64,000 bases of DNA from Gnetum montanum (GCA_015680685.1 MNCI01023334.1:142132-206131), one strand, 5' to 3'; counted from the stretch's first letter, positions 1 to 10,853 are shown. The notes: generated by a model not told the origin, from the sequence alone. A program made the numbers and translations.

Positions 1-732
1 ATATAGAAGTGAGAAGATTGACAATGGAAAATAGAAATCTCTCCATGGAGGAAGTTCATGCCCTTTGCCAAAAAAACTATAATTGAGGTAGCCACTTGGA
101 AATTAGAGGCTCTCAAATTTGAGAGATTCAAGGACCATTACAAAGATTAGGTTAGTCTACAAACAAATGTAACTGAGAAGCCCATCTAGTTGATGAAGGC
201 AAAGGTAAATAAGACCCTCTAGAAACTCTAGCAAGAAAGAGAGTTATGGCAACCCATCTTTGATGGGATAGGCACCTACAAAAAAGTGGAAATCTACATG
301 AAGGAGTTGCAAATCAAGGAGATGAAAGAATACATGGAGCTTGCCAATCTTTATTACACAAATCTGGCCATGTTGACTGTTGGATGGCCATGGTCTAAAT
401 TAGAGAAGTAGGTGGCCAACTTGTACTTCTTGTACGATGTTGAGTTCAAAAACCACAAGGACACCAAGGACAAGCTTGTAGTGGCTAACGCTAAACTCAA
501 GGTTCTTAAGGCATGATTCATGGATCAACGATCAACTACTGAGAACACAACCAAGAGGATGAACAACTACCAAGAGTTGTCGAATGCAGTAAGGATGTTT
601 GACATCAAATGTAAACAATTCACTGCCTGGTTTATCAATGTCAAGGAGATGTTCTTGATAATGCCCTATTTGTGGGATGTTCCCATTCTAGTCCACATTA
701 GTTATGTTGCATTGGCTATGGATGATCCCTAG
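1..732 (+). pseudogene. gag-linked coiled-coil ORF remnant
   Basis: A broken reading frame that follows gag in this element family. The clearest open part is 520-732 (70 codons); its C-terminal half aligns with 8480-8690 of the complete copy, sharing an aromatic stretch (FTAWFINVKEMF here, FSAWYVKANQMF there) followed by a W-[DE]-V-[PS] motif. Upstream, 30-500 encodes charged helical sequence in more than one frame, with stops and shifts. The protein has no polymerase or protease motif. Its role is unknown; position suggests a gag extension that may mediate assembly or binding to a helper element's particle. Confidence 0.5.
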
Positions 733-1056
733 TGAAAGGAGGAGAAGATGAAGGCATTACTTGATGCCTTTTGCCTCCTATCGGAGGTTGCAACTGTAAC
801 AAGATAGCCATAGTTGCCTCAACCACCGCATATGCTCGAAGCTGACGAAGGTCATTTAGGACCGTAGGAGCCACCACCACCTGGGACTATCTAATCTTCA
901 CCACCATCTTCACATCATCAAAAGATATGCTGTCCAAGTTTTTGTAGTCATGTCATGGTGTTCATTTTTGTGTCATGAACACCATAATTTTTTGTAATCT
1001 ATTGATTTGTACACTCATGCACTTAGTTTTCTCAAGTCAGTCATTTTGTTAAGAGT
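733..1056 (+). other. non-coding tail of the remnant
   Basis: AT-rich sequence after the coiled-coil frame. I see no gene; it corresponds to the 3' untranslated tail of the complete relative at 8701-9006. Confidence 0.4.
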
Positions 1057-1145
1057 CAGTCAATAATCCCATACCCCCATGACTGAATGAAAACTCATCC
1101 TCAAGTTCCATACAAAATATTGAAAAGGTATGGGATTATTGACTG
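1057..1145. repeat. 19-bp inverted repeat at an element junction
   Basis: CAGTCAATAATCCCATACC at 1057-1075 is the exact reverse complement of 1127-1145, with a 51-bp spacer. The spacer holds the minus-strand polypurine tract. A 15-bp direct repeat (GACTGAATGAAAACT) also occurs at 1081 and 1141. This marks where a plus-strand and a minus-strand element were fused. Confidence 0.8.
1073..1085 (-). other. polypurine tract of element 1
   Basis: TACCCCCATGACT on the plus strand reads as AGTCATGGGGGTA on the minus strand, the same tract that abuts the LTR at 9019, 31491 and 60024. No LTR follows here, so it is orphaned. Confidence 0.65.
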
Positions 1146-3060
1146 AATGAAAACTGACAGTGACAGGGGATGACAGACTCAAAGTGCTTGGGGAACGGAT
1201 CAACAAATATATTACAACATTGGTATTCATAACCATTATGGTGAACACTATACATAGATGACATCTAAATCCTTATTTGACAGCTTGAAGAGAGAGAGAG
1301 AAGAAAATGAGATGTGTTGCTGCCGATGTTAGAATTGTGCATTTTGTTGTTCATCCATAGCCACATGATCAAACTTGTTCCTTGCGTAAATGCTCCAGCT
1401 CCAATCCATCCTGAGTGCTTCCCTTCTATCCTAGTCCATTGTTCATGTGATTGCCATTTGCACACACAATACAGTCATGAATTAGTAAGGATAGATAAGA
1501 TACTGTGTAGTTGATACCTTGCCCCGATATGAAGTACCTTGGCTAGGTTGTGGGTATGGCAAATACTGGGTTAGAGGTTTATGATTGATAACTACCCAAG
1601 GTGTAGGGGTAAGATAGGTATGGAATGGAAAAGTTTGTGATAGGGTCCCCATGACTAATAGTGAACCTCTGGTAGTAATAAGATGGAAAAATGGAAGGAA
1701 TAAGAAAGATGAGAGAAATAATAATGGTAAAGCTAATAAAATGGATGTCATGGATGGACATGAAATGAGAAATGGTTGATTGCAAATAATGTTGAAAGGA
1801 AAGATCTTAACAACTACACCAAAAAGGAATGCCAGTGGGTCCTTCCCAAAGCATGCTCATGCCTTTTATGCCCTAATAGACCCACAAATGAAAGAGTCCG
1901 TAGGCTCTAGGAATGACGTATGGAACAATGGTTAAGAACTTTACCTACCAAAATTTACCAAAGAAGAAAAATGCCTCAACCAAGATATAGACTAACCAGA
2001 AAATCAACAATGAGGTGGAATATGGGAAGAAATATGGAAGGAGAGGAGAAAATGGAATGGAATCCCAAGAGCACGATTGTGTAAAGTCTCATGTGTATTA
2101 TATGACTAAGGTGATTGAATATAATTCATTCTAAATTTGGATTCAAACCAACCATATCCATTGACCTCGCACCAACACATTTGACCAACCCATCCTCTTG
2201 AAGCAACAAGAATGCGTCCATCAAGTGACCATCATTCTAAGGAGAGAAATATAGAGCAATAGAAAGTGAGAAAGGGCCTTGTTAGGGGGAACCTTTAGGC
2301 ACGCGTAACATGTCTTTCCAGTGTCATAGCAGTGCTTATAGCCCATATTTCATTATTATGTCTAAGGGGTATGCTTTGAATTCTCACTAGTTTTTTTTCA
2401 TGAGAACCACACCATGCAAAGACTTATTTGATTCATTCGACTTCCTGATGTTTGGTCATTGGTGGAATGGTAGAAAACCCATGAAAAGCATCCAAGTATC
2501 TAAGAGAATAGTTATCACAAGTGCATCAAATCCCCTTGAAGTCACATCCTTTTCAACCATTGAGTCTTTCCTTGGTTTGAAGAATACCATGTCACCAATT
2601 CATTAATAAGTTTATTTAGAAAAAGGGACAGTACATTTCCAAGACAAGGGAGACCATAGAGTTGAATGGAGGAATGGATAACATAAACTCATTACCTATT
2701 TTATCAAAATAACCATATCTTAGTATCAACATTGAAAATCAAAGGTAAAAACCCAACATTAACAATCAACACCATTATAATTCAATCCATCATCGTGAGC
2801 ACTTATTATATGACGAATGAAAGTAAATCAAAAAAATAAAGAAATAGTAAAAATGGTAATGATGGTGTAAAACAAAAATAAGTAAACATAAAAAAAATGT
2901 GTAAAAAAAAAATACAAAAGGAACTGAGGGCTTAGAATGGTTAGCATTGGTGGCCACCTCCCCCACAACTGAGTTGGAAGAAGGAGATCCAAAATAATGA
3001 GTAAGGTTGTCCATGCTATCGATGTAGGCATAAGTCAAACTCTCAGTTTTGTCTATGCAA
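1110..3060 (-). other. conserved non-coding module replacing pol
   Basis: No protein motif is visible in any frame. Segments match the array element at 37605-39990: a stretch around 1830-1880 (CTTCCCAAAGCATGCTCATG) resembles 38310-38340, an AGTGAGAAAGGGCCTT segment near 2264 recurs near 38730, and the GTATGCTTTGAATTC / ACCACACCATGCAAAGAC pair near 2367-2420 recurs near 38805-38865. It lies where reverse transcriptase should be. Small open frames here (1482-1785, 2790-3038) are low-complexity and unlikely to be coding. Confidence 0.55.
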
Positions 3061-3249
3061 AGAGTTGAATTACTCTCTTGGTCAGTTTTCAGCCACTAGG
3101 TGCCTTCCTATCTCATGGCTACTGCATACAGGCATTTTTGTATGTTAGTTATTTGTGCACATTGGTTGCATGCAGACAATGTTAAACATTGTACAAACTA
3201 GGAATTTTGCATGAAATTACACCCTGTGTCACTGTATGCGATGCATGAA

Positions 3250-3690
3250 ACTTTTTTCTTCTTCATCTTTCTGAATATATTTTTCTTTGATATTTCTAGG
3301 GAAAGATCATGTATTCCTAGGTGCACATCAATTGTGCTTAGCCATGCTCTTCCCATAATGATTGGGAAGTCCCCCTTATAGTTGTTGACTTAAATCACTA
3401 GGAAATCAGTTGGATACAACCACCCAAAAATAGTGGTGCAATGTCCTCCACTAGTCCTAATGGGAAAATGATAGACTGGTTGGCTAGCTCTAAACGAATG
3501 TTACTCTTTTGTAGTGGAGGTAGGTTCTAGGCTTTATACATTTCTTGAGAGATCAAGTTGACACCAGAACTTGAATCCAAAAGAGCTTTGCATGGCTCAT
3601 TCTCAACGATTTGTAAATACATAAGAGGAGTCCTAGGATCAAATAATTTCCTAGGAAGATGGACAACTTTAATCCAATCAGTGATGGCAT
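3250..3690 (-). pseudogene. retroviral-type aspartic protease remnant (element 1)
   Basis: Aspartic protease that would cleave the Gag polyprotein. The minus strand encodes a recognisable active-site region, A-L-L-D-S-S-S-G-V-N-L, about 3530-3590, followed by NLPPL.KSNI.L and a GLVED motif near 3450. In the better copy at 33628-34113 the site is LLDSGSSVNLM; here the glycine of the catalytic D-S/T-G triad is replaced by serine, and stop codons interrupt the frame. Non-functional. Confidence 0.65.
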
Positions 3691-3699
3691 GAGTCAACA

Positions 3700-6254
3700 T
3701 GACTATGTGCGTTGGATGCAGTTTCTAGTTTGAAGGGAGTTCTGAAGTCTTGAAGGATGGTGAGGAATTTGGACAATTAGCCACTTGTGGCTATAAGAAC
3801 TTGGTTGGAATATTGGTTCTAAAGAAAGGTCTCTTCTTTGTGCAATTGTTTGAACCAACTGTAGGTTGAGGATTGATAGCCCTTGTAGCATTGCATTACT
3901 GCAACTGGGTTGGGAGCTCACCCTGCATAGCTAGAGTAGGTGGTAATGGAGCTAAGTGTGGAAGAGGTGCGGTTAGATGAGAAGGATAGTATGTTTGAGG
4001 AACATCTCTTATAGGATAAGGAGTTCTATAGTACTCTTTGGACTTGGCAGTGAGGTTGAGGAGTGACATGACTAGTAGAGTCACGTGGAGAGATTGGTTG
4101 CTACACGTAGTACCCGTATGGGTGTTTCCATTGTTGATACTATTCATTTGATTGTGGTGGAGTTTCACTCAGATAATATGACAAGGGTTGGTGGAACTAC
4201 CTTGGGTTACCTTGAGGATAGGGTAACCTTCAGGGTGTTTGCCGTCTATTCAATCGTGGGTTTAGTACATACACCCCAGAGTCTTGCAGATGTGAGATTA
4301 TTGGGCAACATCTTTTAGGATGGTTATATTGGCATATCTCACATCAGCCATCATTGTCTATGTCCAAATCCACAACCTATTTAATGATGGAAACTTTTCC
4401 CTTACCATTGTTATGTGCATATTCAGCTTCTTTGTTTTGCCTCCTCTCTCGATCACTACCTTGCTCTCTATACTCCTCTACTATTTTAAGAATGGTTTGA
4501 AATTTATTATCTAAGGAGTCCCACATTTGGTCTACTATTGTTGATACATCTGATGCAAACTTTTAAATGGGTAAAGTTTTCCTATTCACCATCTCTTCAA
4601 GTGGTGACTCTTCTTCATCCTCACAAAATCTAACTTCCTTCTTTTGGAGGCAAATATCTCTGTTGTATTCCTCCATACTTTCTCTTTTCCTTAACTCACC
4701 TTCCTCTTTGGTAACTTGCTCCAATAATCTTTGTACTTGATGGCCTCTAAGCTTGGATAGTCTCCCTTGGGCATAAGTCCTAAGGATTCTTCATGCTTCA
4801 TACTTAAGCCCATCTATGAGATGGCGCAGTTGTTCCTTCTGTGAGTAACCATGGCTAGGGAAATGATGTAATAATGCATAATATTAGCCCATGGTAGCAT
4901 CCAAGGGTTCATGTTCTTCTTGTTTCCATCCTTGGATTTTCTTTTGCAAGTTGGACACTCAAGAGTACGTTTGATACTTATCGTTGAATAACCCTAACAT
5001 GGTACTCCATCGATGAATGGATTTAGGCTCTAAAGATTGATACAAGATTTCTGCTTCTTTGATTAGTGTCTGTGGATACAAATTTAGTTTTTTCCACTCT
5101 TTTTCTATATTTTGCAAGGCACATGCATCATAGAACGGTTGTAGATGGTTTTGAGTATTAGCATTGTATCCCCCTTCAAATCATGGGATACTGTTCATGT
5201 CTAATCTTTTGATCCTACTATCCTTTTGATGCCTTGGTGGGCTCCTAACAGCCTCGGTTATATCTAGCATACTTATGGTAGTGAGTAGGGGTTCATCATG
5301 ATCATATTCTCTATGGCATCTATGATGCCTATGCTATTCCCTACTCTCCCTCCTTTCATGATGCATTTCTCTAGAATGCCCTCATCCCCTTTCTCGACTG
5401 TTTCATCTATGATCTTTGTTTTTCTTACCAATGTCCTCATGATCTTTCTCTTTGCAACTACATCTAGATCCTAAAGGAGAAGGGGAAGGAGATGATGAAG
5501 ATGGATAGGAAGGAGGACTAGCACCATGATGATGCCTATCACTTTTTCTTTAGTGGTTGTGACCTCAGTCATGGCTATGATCGAAATGTTTGTTGTTGTC
5601 ATGTGTTCGTGTCCCTTTTTTAGACCCTTTGTGTCCATTGGTATCAAAACCTAGGTTATGAATAGTTGAGTGAATATTTTGATACATAACTCCTTGACCA
5701 AAGTCAATGAGAGGAACATTGTTATGTGAAAAACCTCCTGAGGCAGGTTCACCAACCTCATTTTCACTTATGACATATAGGACATTTTGAGACTGCTTTC
5801 CCTTCATATATTTGTAAGGTCTCTCCTGTTGTAGGTCAATTTAACGTTGTGCCTCCATGGGTCAATAATCTCTCGAATCTTGTTCATGCACAACATACTC
5901 CGAATGTAAGTGCTACATACCAATTCGTGTGAGAGCACGAAGAAGCATGCTTTGGATTGAGCAATTGGGTGGTAACACTATGTTACCCTCTAAATCATGC
6001 CATCACAATTGTTCATCTTGGTGGAGGATAAAGGTAAAGTCTAGTACATACTCATCGGGATGAGCGTATACTAAGTGAAACTTTTGGGGCATTGGTGAAT
6101 CATCATCATGTGGACTACACCTCCAACTATTCATTATGTTAGACCTAGGTAGTGAAGCACTTTCATAAGAAGAAGGAGACATGATTAATTCCTCAATGTG
6201 CAATACTCTCTTTTCTATAATTGTAGGATAACCAACCCTAACGGTTTGTTCCAA
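3700..6254 (-). pseudogene. Athila-type gag remnant (element 1)
   Basis: Capsid/nucleocapsid gene, traceable on the minus strand through many stops. In order: an N-terminal block with DEYVLDFTF and DEQL near 6003-6060 and a GN.VLPP motif just after, shared with 36490-36607 and 63750-63870; a histidine- and arginine/serine-rich segment near 5330-5560; the capsid core near 4740-5160 (LQPFYDA, then RW..ML.LFN..YQTY, then HEPLDA..G.YY); a CCHC-like knuckle at 4305-4343 (CEICQYNHPKRCC, one residue shorter before His than the usual spacing); and a proline-rich tail. Open fragments include 5565-5807, 6003-6254 and 3896-4168. Non-functional. Confidence 0.7.
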
Positions 6255-6300
6255 TGATAGGAATATTTTCTAAGTTCTAATCAGCACATAAACAACAAAG

Positions 6301-6319
6301 TCCCCAACAATGATTCCAA
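6301..6319 (-). other. primer-binding site, tRNA-Asp type, degraded
   Basis: The plus strand reads TCCCCAACAATGATTCCAA, directly left of the LTR. It is a decayed form of TCCCTGGCAACGGCGCCAA, matching the 3' end of plant tRNA-Asp. It fixes the element on the minus strand with its 5' LTR to the right. Confidence 0.75.
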
Positions 6320-6556
6320 TGATGAGTGGCAAGGCATCCCTATGCTCAACCATACGAATATGAGTGTACATGCATGATCTAGTCAAATTCTAAGGACTAG
6401 ATGCTTATGCACCTTTACAGAACCTGAACAGGTTAGTCAATCGTTGTTTTCCCAAGCTTACTTTTATAGCACGATTGTATGGTTAAGTAAACTTGAGGTA
6501 TATGATTTTTATATATTTTTTGATGTTTTATGTCTTGGTGCTACAAAGAGAGAAGT
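6320..6556 (-). repeat. 5' LTR of element 1, first part
   Basis: Begins TGATGAGTGGCAAGG, the reverse complement of the conserved LTR end CCACTCATCA. It is homologous to the start of the LTRs at 30622 and 36768. The LTR is cut at 6556 by a nested insertion and resumes at 9827. Confidence 0.8.
6552..6556. repeat. target-site duplication GAAGT, left copy
   Basis: GAAGT directly before the nested element; an identical copy follows it at 9822-9826. Confidence 0.85.
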
Positions 6557-7320
6557 TGATGAGTTATCATTTTCCTCATCTATAAATAAGAGGTAGACAG
6601 ATCTGATAGGCGGTTTTTTAGTTCTTAGTTTTAAGAATTTCTTTTAAGTGTTTAGTTTTAAGTAGTTCTTCTCTCAACCCTTCTCTCCTAGTGCATTCTC
6701 ATAGTGTGGTGATTGTAATTGTACGACATCCTTATTCGAGTGTGACGTACTTGGACATGCACATGACTGGCAATAAGGATCAAGATTATTTCATCATTGC
6801 AGCATCCACTTAGCTTAATTATTTATTTAATTATTATTTACTACTTTCCTAGTTAATATCTCTTTATCCTAAACTCCTGTTAAATGTGGAATAAATACAA
6901 CTTGATTACAAGCATTTAAGTGTGACTACTTGGTAACCCAATAGCGTACCTAGGATCTGCACTTGGTAATCCTAGTGGTAGTCATGCACAAGGTCTAAGA
7001 TGTGTACGGATGATTGAGGAACGGATGCTCATCGCACTTAGGCTAGCTACAATTCTCTCTCACCCTCTCTCTTAGCTTAGTTAATATTATTTTCCATTAT
7101 ACTGAGGAGTAGCATTAGTATAGGAACACATCATACACCTCATTCTAGACTAAACCATACGTGACAAAGTTAACACTAGTCCAAATGGGAAGATAGCAAA
7201 TTGTGACCTAAGGATAACTATCTAGATATCACAACTAGCCTATCTACGGAGTTCGACTGGATTGTGCGTGAAACACTTGTATTCGTATGGTTGAGTGTAG
7301 GGGTACCTCGCCACTCATCA
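6557..7320 (+). repeat. 5' LTR of the nested pol-less element
   Basis: Runs from TGATGAGTTATC to CCACTCATCA. Compared with the 3' LTR it lacks about 40 bp just after the start, the part containing the GATATCGCATACGCAATATCGC dyads. The TATA box at 6581 is therefore only 24 bp from the LTR edge. Confidence 0.9.
6581..6588 (+). promoter_or_regulatory. LTR TATA box
   Basis: TATAAATA within CATCTATAAATAAGAGG, identical in context to 9083 and 62546. U3 is extremely short in this family. Confidence 0.7.
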
Positions 7321-7339
7321 TTGGTGCTGTTGTCAGGGA
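7321..7339 (+). other. primer-binding site, tRNA-Asp type
   Basis: TTGGTGCTGTTGTCAGGGA follows the LTR directly and differs from the site at 63504 by C-to-T changes only, as expected from cytosine deamination. Confidence 0.85.
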
Positions 7340-7461
7340 TACTGCTAGTTATCTAGGCTAGTTATATCATACAAGGTCACTGTATAGGAATTAATGATAT
7401 ATCTTTTAGGAAGAAATAATTATAAAAATTCACATATAAATTCACACACAATTGCACAACC

Positions 7462-8700
7462 ATGCCTCTCCTACAAGATTATAATAATGCCACACCTAGT
7501 GAGGAAATTCAAAACCAATGAATTATATGACAATGAAAATCAGAGTACGCAATCTAAGGTGGGTGTTTCTTATAAACATAAATGAAGGCAACATTGTCCC
7601 AACATAAGAAAGCATAACTTACTAGATGACGATGAATCCCTACTAGCCACTACAAGCCTAATGCAAATACAAGAGGCTATTTGAATCCTCCATAGGCATC
7701 ATAAAGAGAGCTGCCTACCTAGGCCCAATTTAAACAACTTTTCCAATTTCTTAGGAGGCTATGACTTAGATCCGCAACAACATTTACAAGCCTTCTACGA
7801 TGCCTATGCATGGAACAACATTGATAGCAGATGGCAAAAGCTCAAGCTCTTTCCTATGACACTCATTGGAAAAGCAAAAGTATGGTATAGATCGTTAAAA
7901 CCAAATTCAATACGACGTTGGCCAACAATGGTAGAACTCTTTAATGAAAGATATCAAGCTTACGCAACAATGCGAGAATAATTCATCTGAGTCAACCAAG
8001 ACATGAGCCATTTAGCTAAGGAAAATCAAACCCTCTCAATGGAGGAGGTACGCGCCATCCGCCAAAAGATAGCTATCGAAATAAGCACATGGTAAAATGA
8101 GGCTAAATGGTATGAAAAGATAAAGAAGCACTTCTAGGACCAGGTGGGGATGTATAAGCAGATCATTGAGAAGGAGATCTATATGGCCATGGTCCACATC
8201 AATGCTATTAGTGCTCAACACACTAACTAGTGAGCCATATTGGACACTTATGCATTTTCCCACCAAGCGGAAGTTAAGAACTGGGACCTGTAGATACAAG
8301 ATCTTACAGAATACATGGAGTTGGAAAACCTGTGATATGCCAAACTTTCCATGTTAACAGTAGGATGCCCAAGAACAGAGCTCGAGCAACAGATAGCCAC
8401 CACCTACAGCAAATATAAAACAGAATTTGTAGAATGCAAGAAGATATTGCAAAAACTAGAGATTGCAAATTCTGAACTTGAGATGGTTAAAGAAAGCTAC
8501 CAAGGATAAAAAGGTGTCACAACAGATTTGGCTCGATGACTTGTGGATTTTCAAGAATACAGAGATAAAGCCAGAGCCTACGAGGAGGAACAACAGGTGT
8601 TTTCGGCTTGGTATGTCAAGGCAAATCAAATGTTTCCACAACTACCCTGCCCATGGGAAGTGTCGACTCCATCAAACATTGGAACATTAGCATGAACTTT
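7462..8700 (+). pseudogene. gag plus coiled-coil ORF of the pol-less element
   Basis: The likely start is ATG 7462 (MPLLQDYNNATPSEEI), followed by stops. The gag core is clear at about 7730-7980: LGGYDLDPQQHLQAFYDAYA, then KLKLFPMTLIGKAKVWY, then RRWPTMVELFNERYQAYATM, the usual retrotransposon capsid fold signature. From 8030 the frame runs into charged helical sequence (SMEEVRAIRQKIAIEIS, KIKKHF.DQVGMYKQIIEKE), and ends near 8690 after a W-Y-V-K-A-N-Q-M-F motif shared with 520-732. Several TAG and TGA codons interrupt it. There is no zinc knuckle or protease. Function of the helical extension is unknown. Confidence 0.7.
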
Positions 8701-9006
8701 GCAAGACCCCTAAACCAAAGAGGAGAAACTCTAGGCCATACTTCAATGTCATTAAATTTCAAGACCTGGAGCACAAGACAAGGGAAAGGCACCTATGGAG
8801 GAGCCACCGCCACTAGGAACTACATGAGTTCCATCAATTTTGTAACTATAGGATTTTCTTTCACATTCCTTATGTTGTGTCTTAATTTTTTTCTGATTCC
8901 ACACTGTGGCATGAACCCATTCTCACCATTCAATAATCCCATACCTATCCACTATATAATTAACAGAGCTTGTTCTCACTGTAACTCAAGGATGAGTTTT
9001 CATTTA
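8701..9006 (+). other. 3' untranslated tail
   Basis: No coding signal that I trust. It contains TTCAATAATCCCATACC and the AAGGATGAGTTTTCATTTAG segment that precedes the polypurine tract in all members of the superfamily here. Confidence 0.5.
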
Positions 9007-9018
9007 GTCATGGGGGTA
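9007..9018 (+). other. polypurine tract
   Basis: GTCATGGGGGTA directly before the 3' LTR; primes plus-strand DNA synthesis. Confidence 0.8.
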
Positions 9019-9821
9019 TGGTGAGTTATCATTTTGTTGGCCATGATATCGCATACGCAATATCGCAGCCTATCTCCTCATCTATAAATAAGAGGTAGAT
9101 AGATCCAATAAGTAGTTTTTAATTCTTAGTTTTAAGAATTTCTTTTAAGTGTTTAGTTTTAAGTAGTTCTTCTCTCAACCCTTCTCTCCTAGTGCATGCT
9201 CGCAATGTGGTGATTGTAATTGTATGACATCCTTATTCGAGTGTGACGTACTTGACCACGCACATGACCAACAATAAAGATCGAGATTACTTCATCATTG
9301 CAACATCCACATAACTTAATTATTTATTTAATTATTATTTACTACTTTCCTAGTTAATATCTCTTCACCCTAAACTCCTGTTAAACGCGGAATGAGTACG
9401 ACTTGATTACGAGCATTTAAGTGTGACTACTTGGTAACCCAGTAGCATACCTAGGATCTACGCTTGGTAATCCCAGTGGTAGTCATGCATGAGGTTCAAG
9501 ATGTGTATGGATGATTGAGGAATGGATGCTCATCGCACTTAAGCTAGCTACGATTCTCTCTCACCCTCTCTCTTAGCTTAGTTAATATTATTTTCCATTA
9601 TACCCAAGAGTAGCATTAGTATAGGAACACATCATGCATCTCATTCTGAGCTAAACAATATGTGACAAAGTTAATACTAGTCCAAATGGGAAGACATCAA
9701 ACTATGACCTAAGGATAATCGTCTAGATACCACAACTAGCCCGTCTATGGAGTTCGATCGGATCATGTGTGAAATGCTCGTATTCGTATGGTTGAGTGTA
9801 GGGGTACCTCACTACTCATCA
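9019..9821 (+). repeat. 3' LTR of the nested pol-less element
   Basis: Starts TGGTGAGTTATC (5' LTR: TGATGAGTTATC) and ends CTACTCATCA. It retains two GATATCGC/CAATATCGC dyads upstream of the TATA box at 9083-9090. The two LTRs differ mainly by transitions. Confidence 0.9.
9083..9090 (+). promoter_or_regulatory. LTR TATA box
   Basis: TATAAATA in the same context as 6581; about 64 bp from the LTR start. Confidence 0.7.
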
Positions 9822-9826
9822 GAAGT
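9822..9826. repeat. target-site duplication GAAGT, right copy
   Basis: Matches 6552-6556 exactly and proves insertion of 6557-9821 into the older LTR. Confidence 0.85.
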
Positions 9827-10374
9827 GAACTAATTAAGTAACTAATTTAATTTAACTAATCAACTATGCTCTAACTAGTCCTAACACCAGCATTAGTTTC
9901 CACTTTCCATACACATCCTGAACCAGTGCAACACTACTAGGATTACCAAATGCTAATCATTACTGGGTTACCAAGTGTTCCACACATGCTTGAAGTGGTT
10001 GTACTAAGTGTGCTTACTTGGGAGAGTTAACAAGGTGAGAGAGAGAACATTAATTAACTAAGGGAAGCATTAAATAATTGTATGTTGTAAGGTTTATCAT
10101 AAAGTTCATCTTTATTTTCGACCACAAGGTGTGCTTAGGTACACAATGCTCGAATAAAGATCCATTCACTTTATGACTCCTACTACGGGCACTCAAAAAT
10201 AATTCTAACTTTGAGAAAGGAAAATTGCAAGAGTTCGGGTAAGGAACTAAGACTAACTATGCAAACTAAGCTCGCTCGCCTCTTATTTATAGGCGATGAG
10301 GAGGGTCCTGATATCAGATGCCTGATATCTCTTGGTGAGCTCTGATATCGCAGATCCAATATCGCAGTTCATCA
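9827..10374 (-). repeat. 5' LTR of element 1, second part
   Basis: Continues the LTR interrupted at 6556; together the parts give about 785 bp, close to the 825 and 870 bp of the related LTRs at 36768 and 30622. Shared segments include ACACATCCTGAACC and TCAAATGCTAATCAT-like blocks. A minus-strand TATA box (TATTTATA, 10284-10291) and a run of GATATC dyads (10310-10370) precede the right end GTTCATCA at 10374. Confidence 0.8.
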
Positions 10375-10848
10375 ATAAATATTTGTTTTGAAATATTTAA
10401 AAATGCATAAATTACATACTCCTAAATTTCATAGAATTAGTTTTTATTCTTGTTCATGTTGTTTTCCTTCTCATTTTAGTGAAGTCATCGATTTTGGATT
10501 TTTAGTTTCTATGATCCATGGTTGTTCTCTACTTCAGCCATGCCTAGGTGCACACCTACTACCATGACCTCCATGAATCGCATTACTTATTGCAACAAAT
10601 GGTTGTTGTTGTTGATCTTAAAGAGAGTGTTCTTCACCTTCTCTATTGGGACTAATAGCAGAATCCATGTTTCTAAAAATGCATGAATTCCAATATTCCA
10701 CCTCTTAATCCTATAACATGATGCCTAAATTCAATATCTTTAAATACTACATCACATTATAACTATCTTCATCTTAACCATTGTTGTGATTGTAATCGTC
10801 ACCATAACCGTAACCGTTACCATTTATAATAATAATAAATATTCATTA
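10375..10848. other. AT-rich spacer between elements
   Basis: No gene is supported. A minus-strand frame from ATG 10668 (MDSAISPNREGEEHSL) stops after 16 codons and continues with a stop-broken glutamine-rich stretch; it may be an old gag start. Simple TAA/ATT runs precede the Tat-like insertion. Confidence 0.4.
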
Positions 10849-10853
10849 TTACC
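10849..10853. repeat. target-site duplication TTACC, left copy
   Basis: TTACC before the left LTR; identical copy at 27684-27688. Confidence 0.9.

Larger units (their letters stand above)
1..1075 (+). mobile_element. 3' remnant of a pol-less Athila-type element
   Basis: This stretch is homologous to the internal region of the complete pol-less element at 6557-9821. It opens with the same motif (SMEEV followed by a Q-K rich helix) seen at 8037 and ends with the same non-coding tail containing TCAATAATCCCATACC. The 5' part lies beyond the left edge. The 3' LTR is missing: at about 1075 the tail fuses to the polypurine tract of an element on the other strand. Assignment rests on shared motifs read by eye. 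Confidence 0.6.
1076..6319 (-). mobile_element. internal region of Athila-like element 1
   Basis: Read on the minus strand this runs primer site (6301-6319), gag, protease, a long non-coding stretch, and polypurine tract (about 1073-1085). Its 5' LTR is at 6320-10374, interrupted by a nested insertion. The 3' LTR is not present in the window. Reverse transcriptase, RNase H and integrase motifs are absent; the space they would occupy (1110-3060) holds sequence resembling that of the middle array element and, in part, the element at 50 kb. It is therefore a non-autonomous gag-protease derivative, now decayed. Confidence 0.7.
6557..9821 (+). mobile_element. complete pol-less Athila-type element, 3.27 kb
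   Basis: Complete structure: 5' LTR 6557-7320, primer site 7321-7339, internal region of only 1.7 kb, polypurine tract 9007-9018, 3' LTR 9019-9821, and GAAGT duplications on both sides. The internal region encodes a decayed gag core followed by a coiled-coil segment and nothing else: no protease, reverse transcriptase or integrase. The LTRs and primer site belong to the same family as the element at 62475, a plausible relative of its helper. It sits inside the LTR of element 1 in the opposite orientation. Confidence 0.9.

Noticed and set aside
2790-3038. Minus-strand frames with a Phe/Tyr-rich hydrophobic stretch.
   Set aside because: Low-complexity A-rich DNA on the plus strand produces it; the region belongs to the non-coding module.
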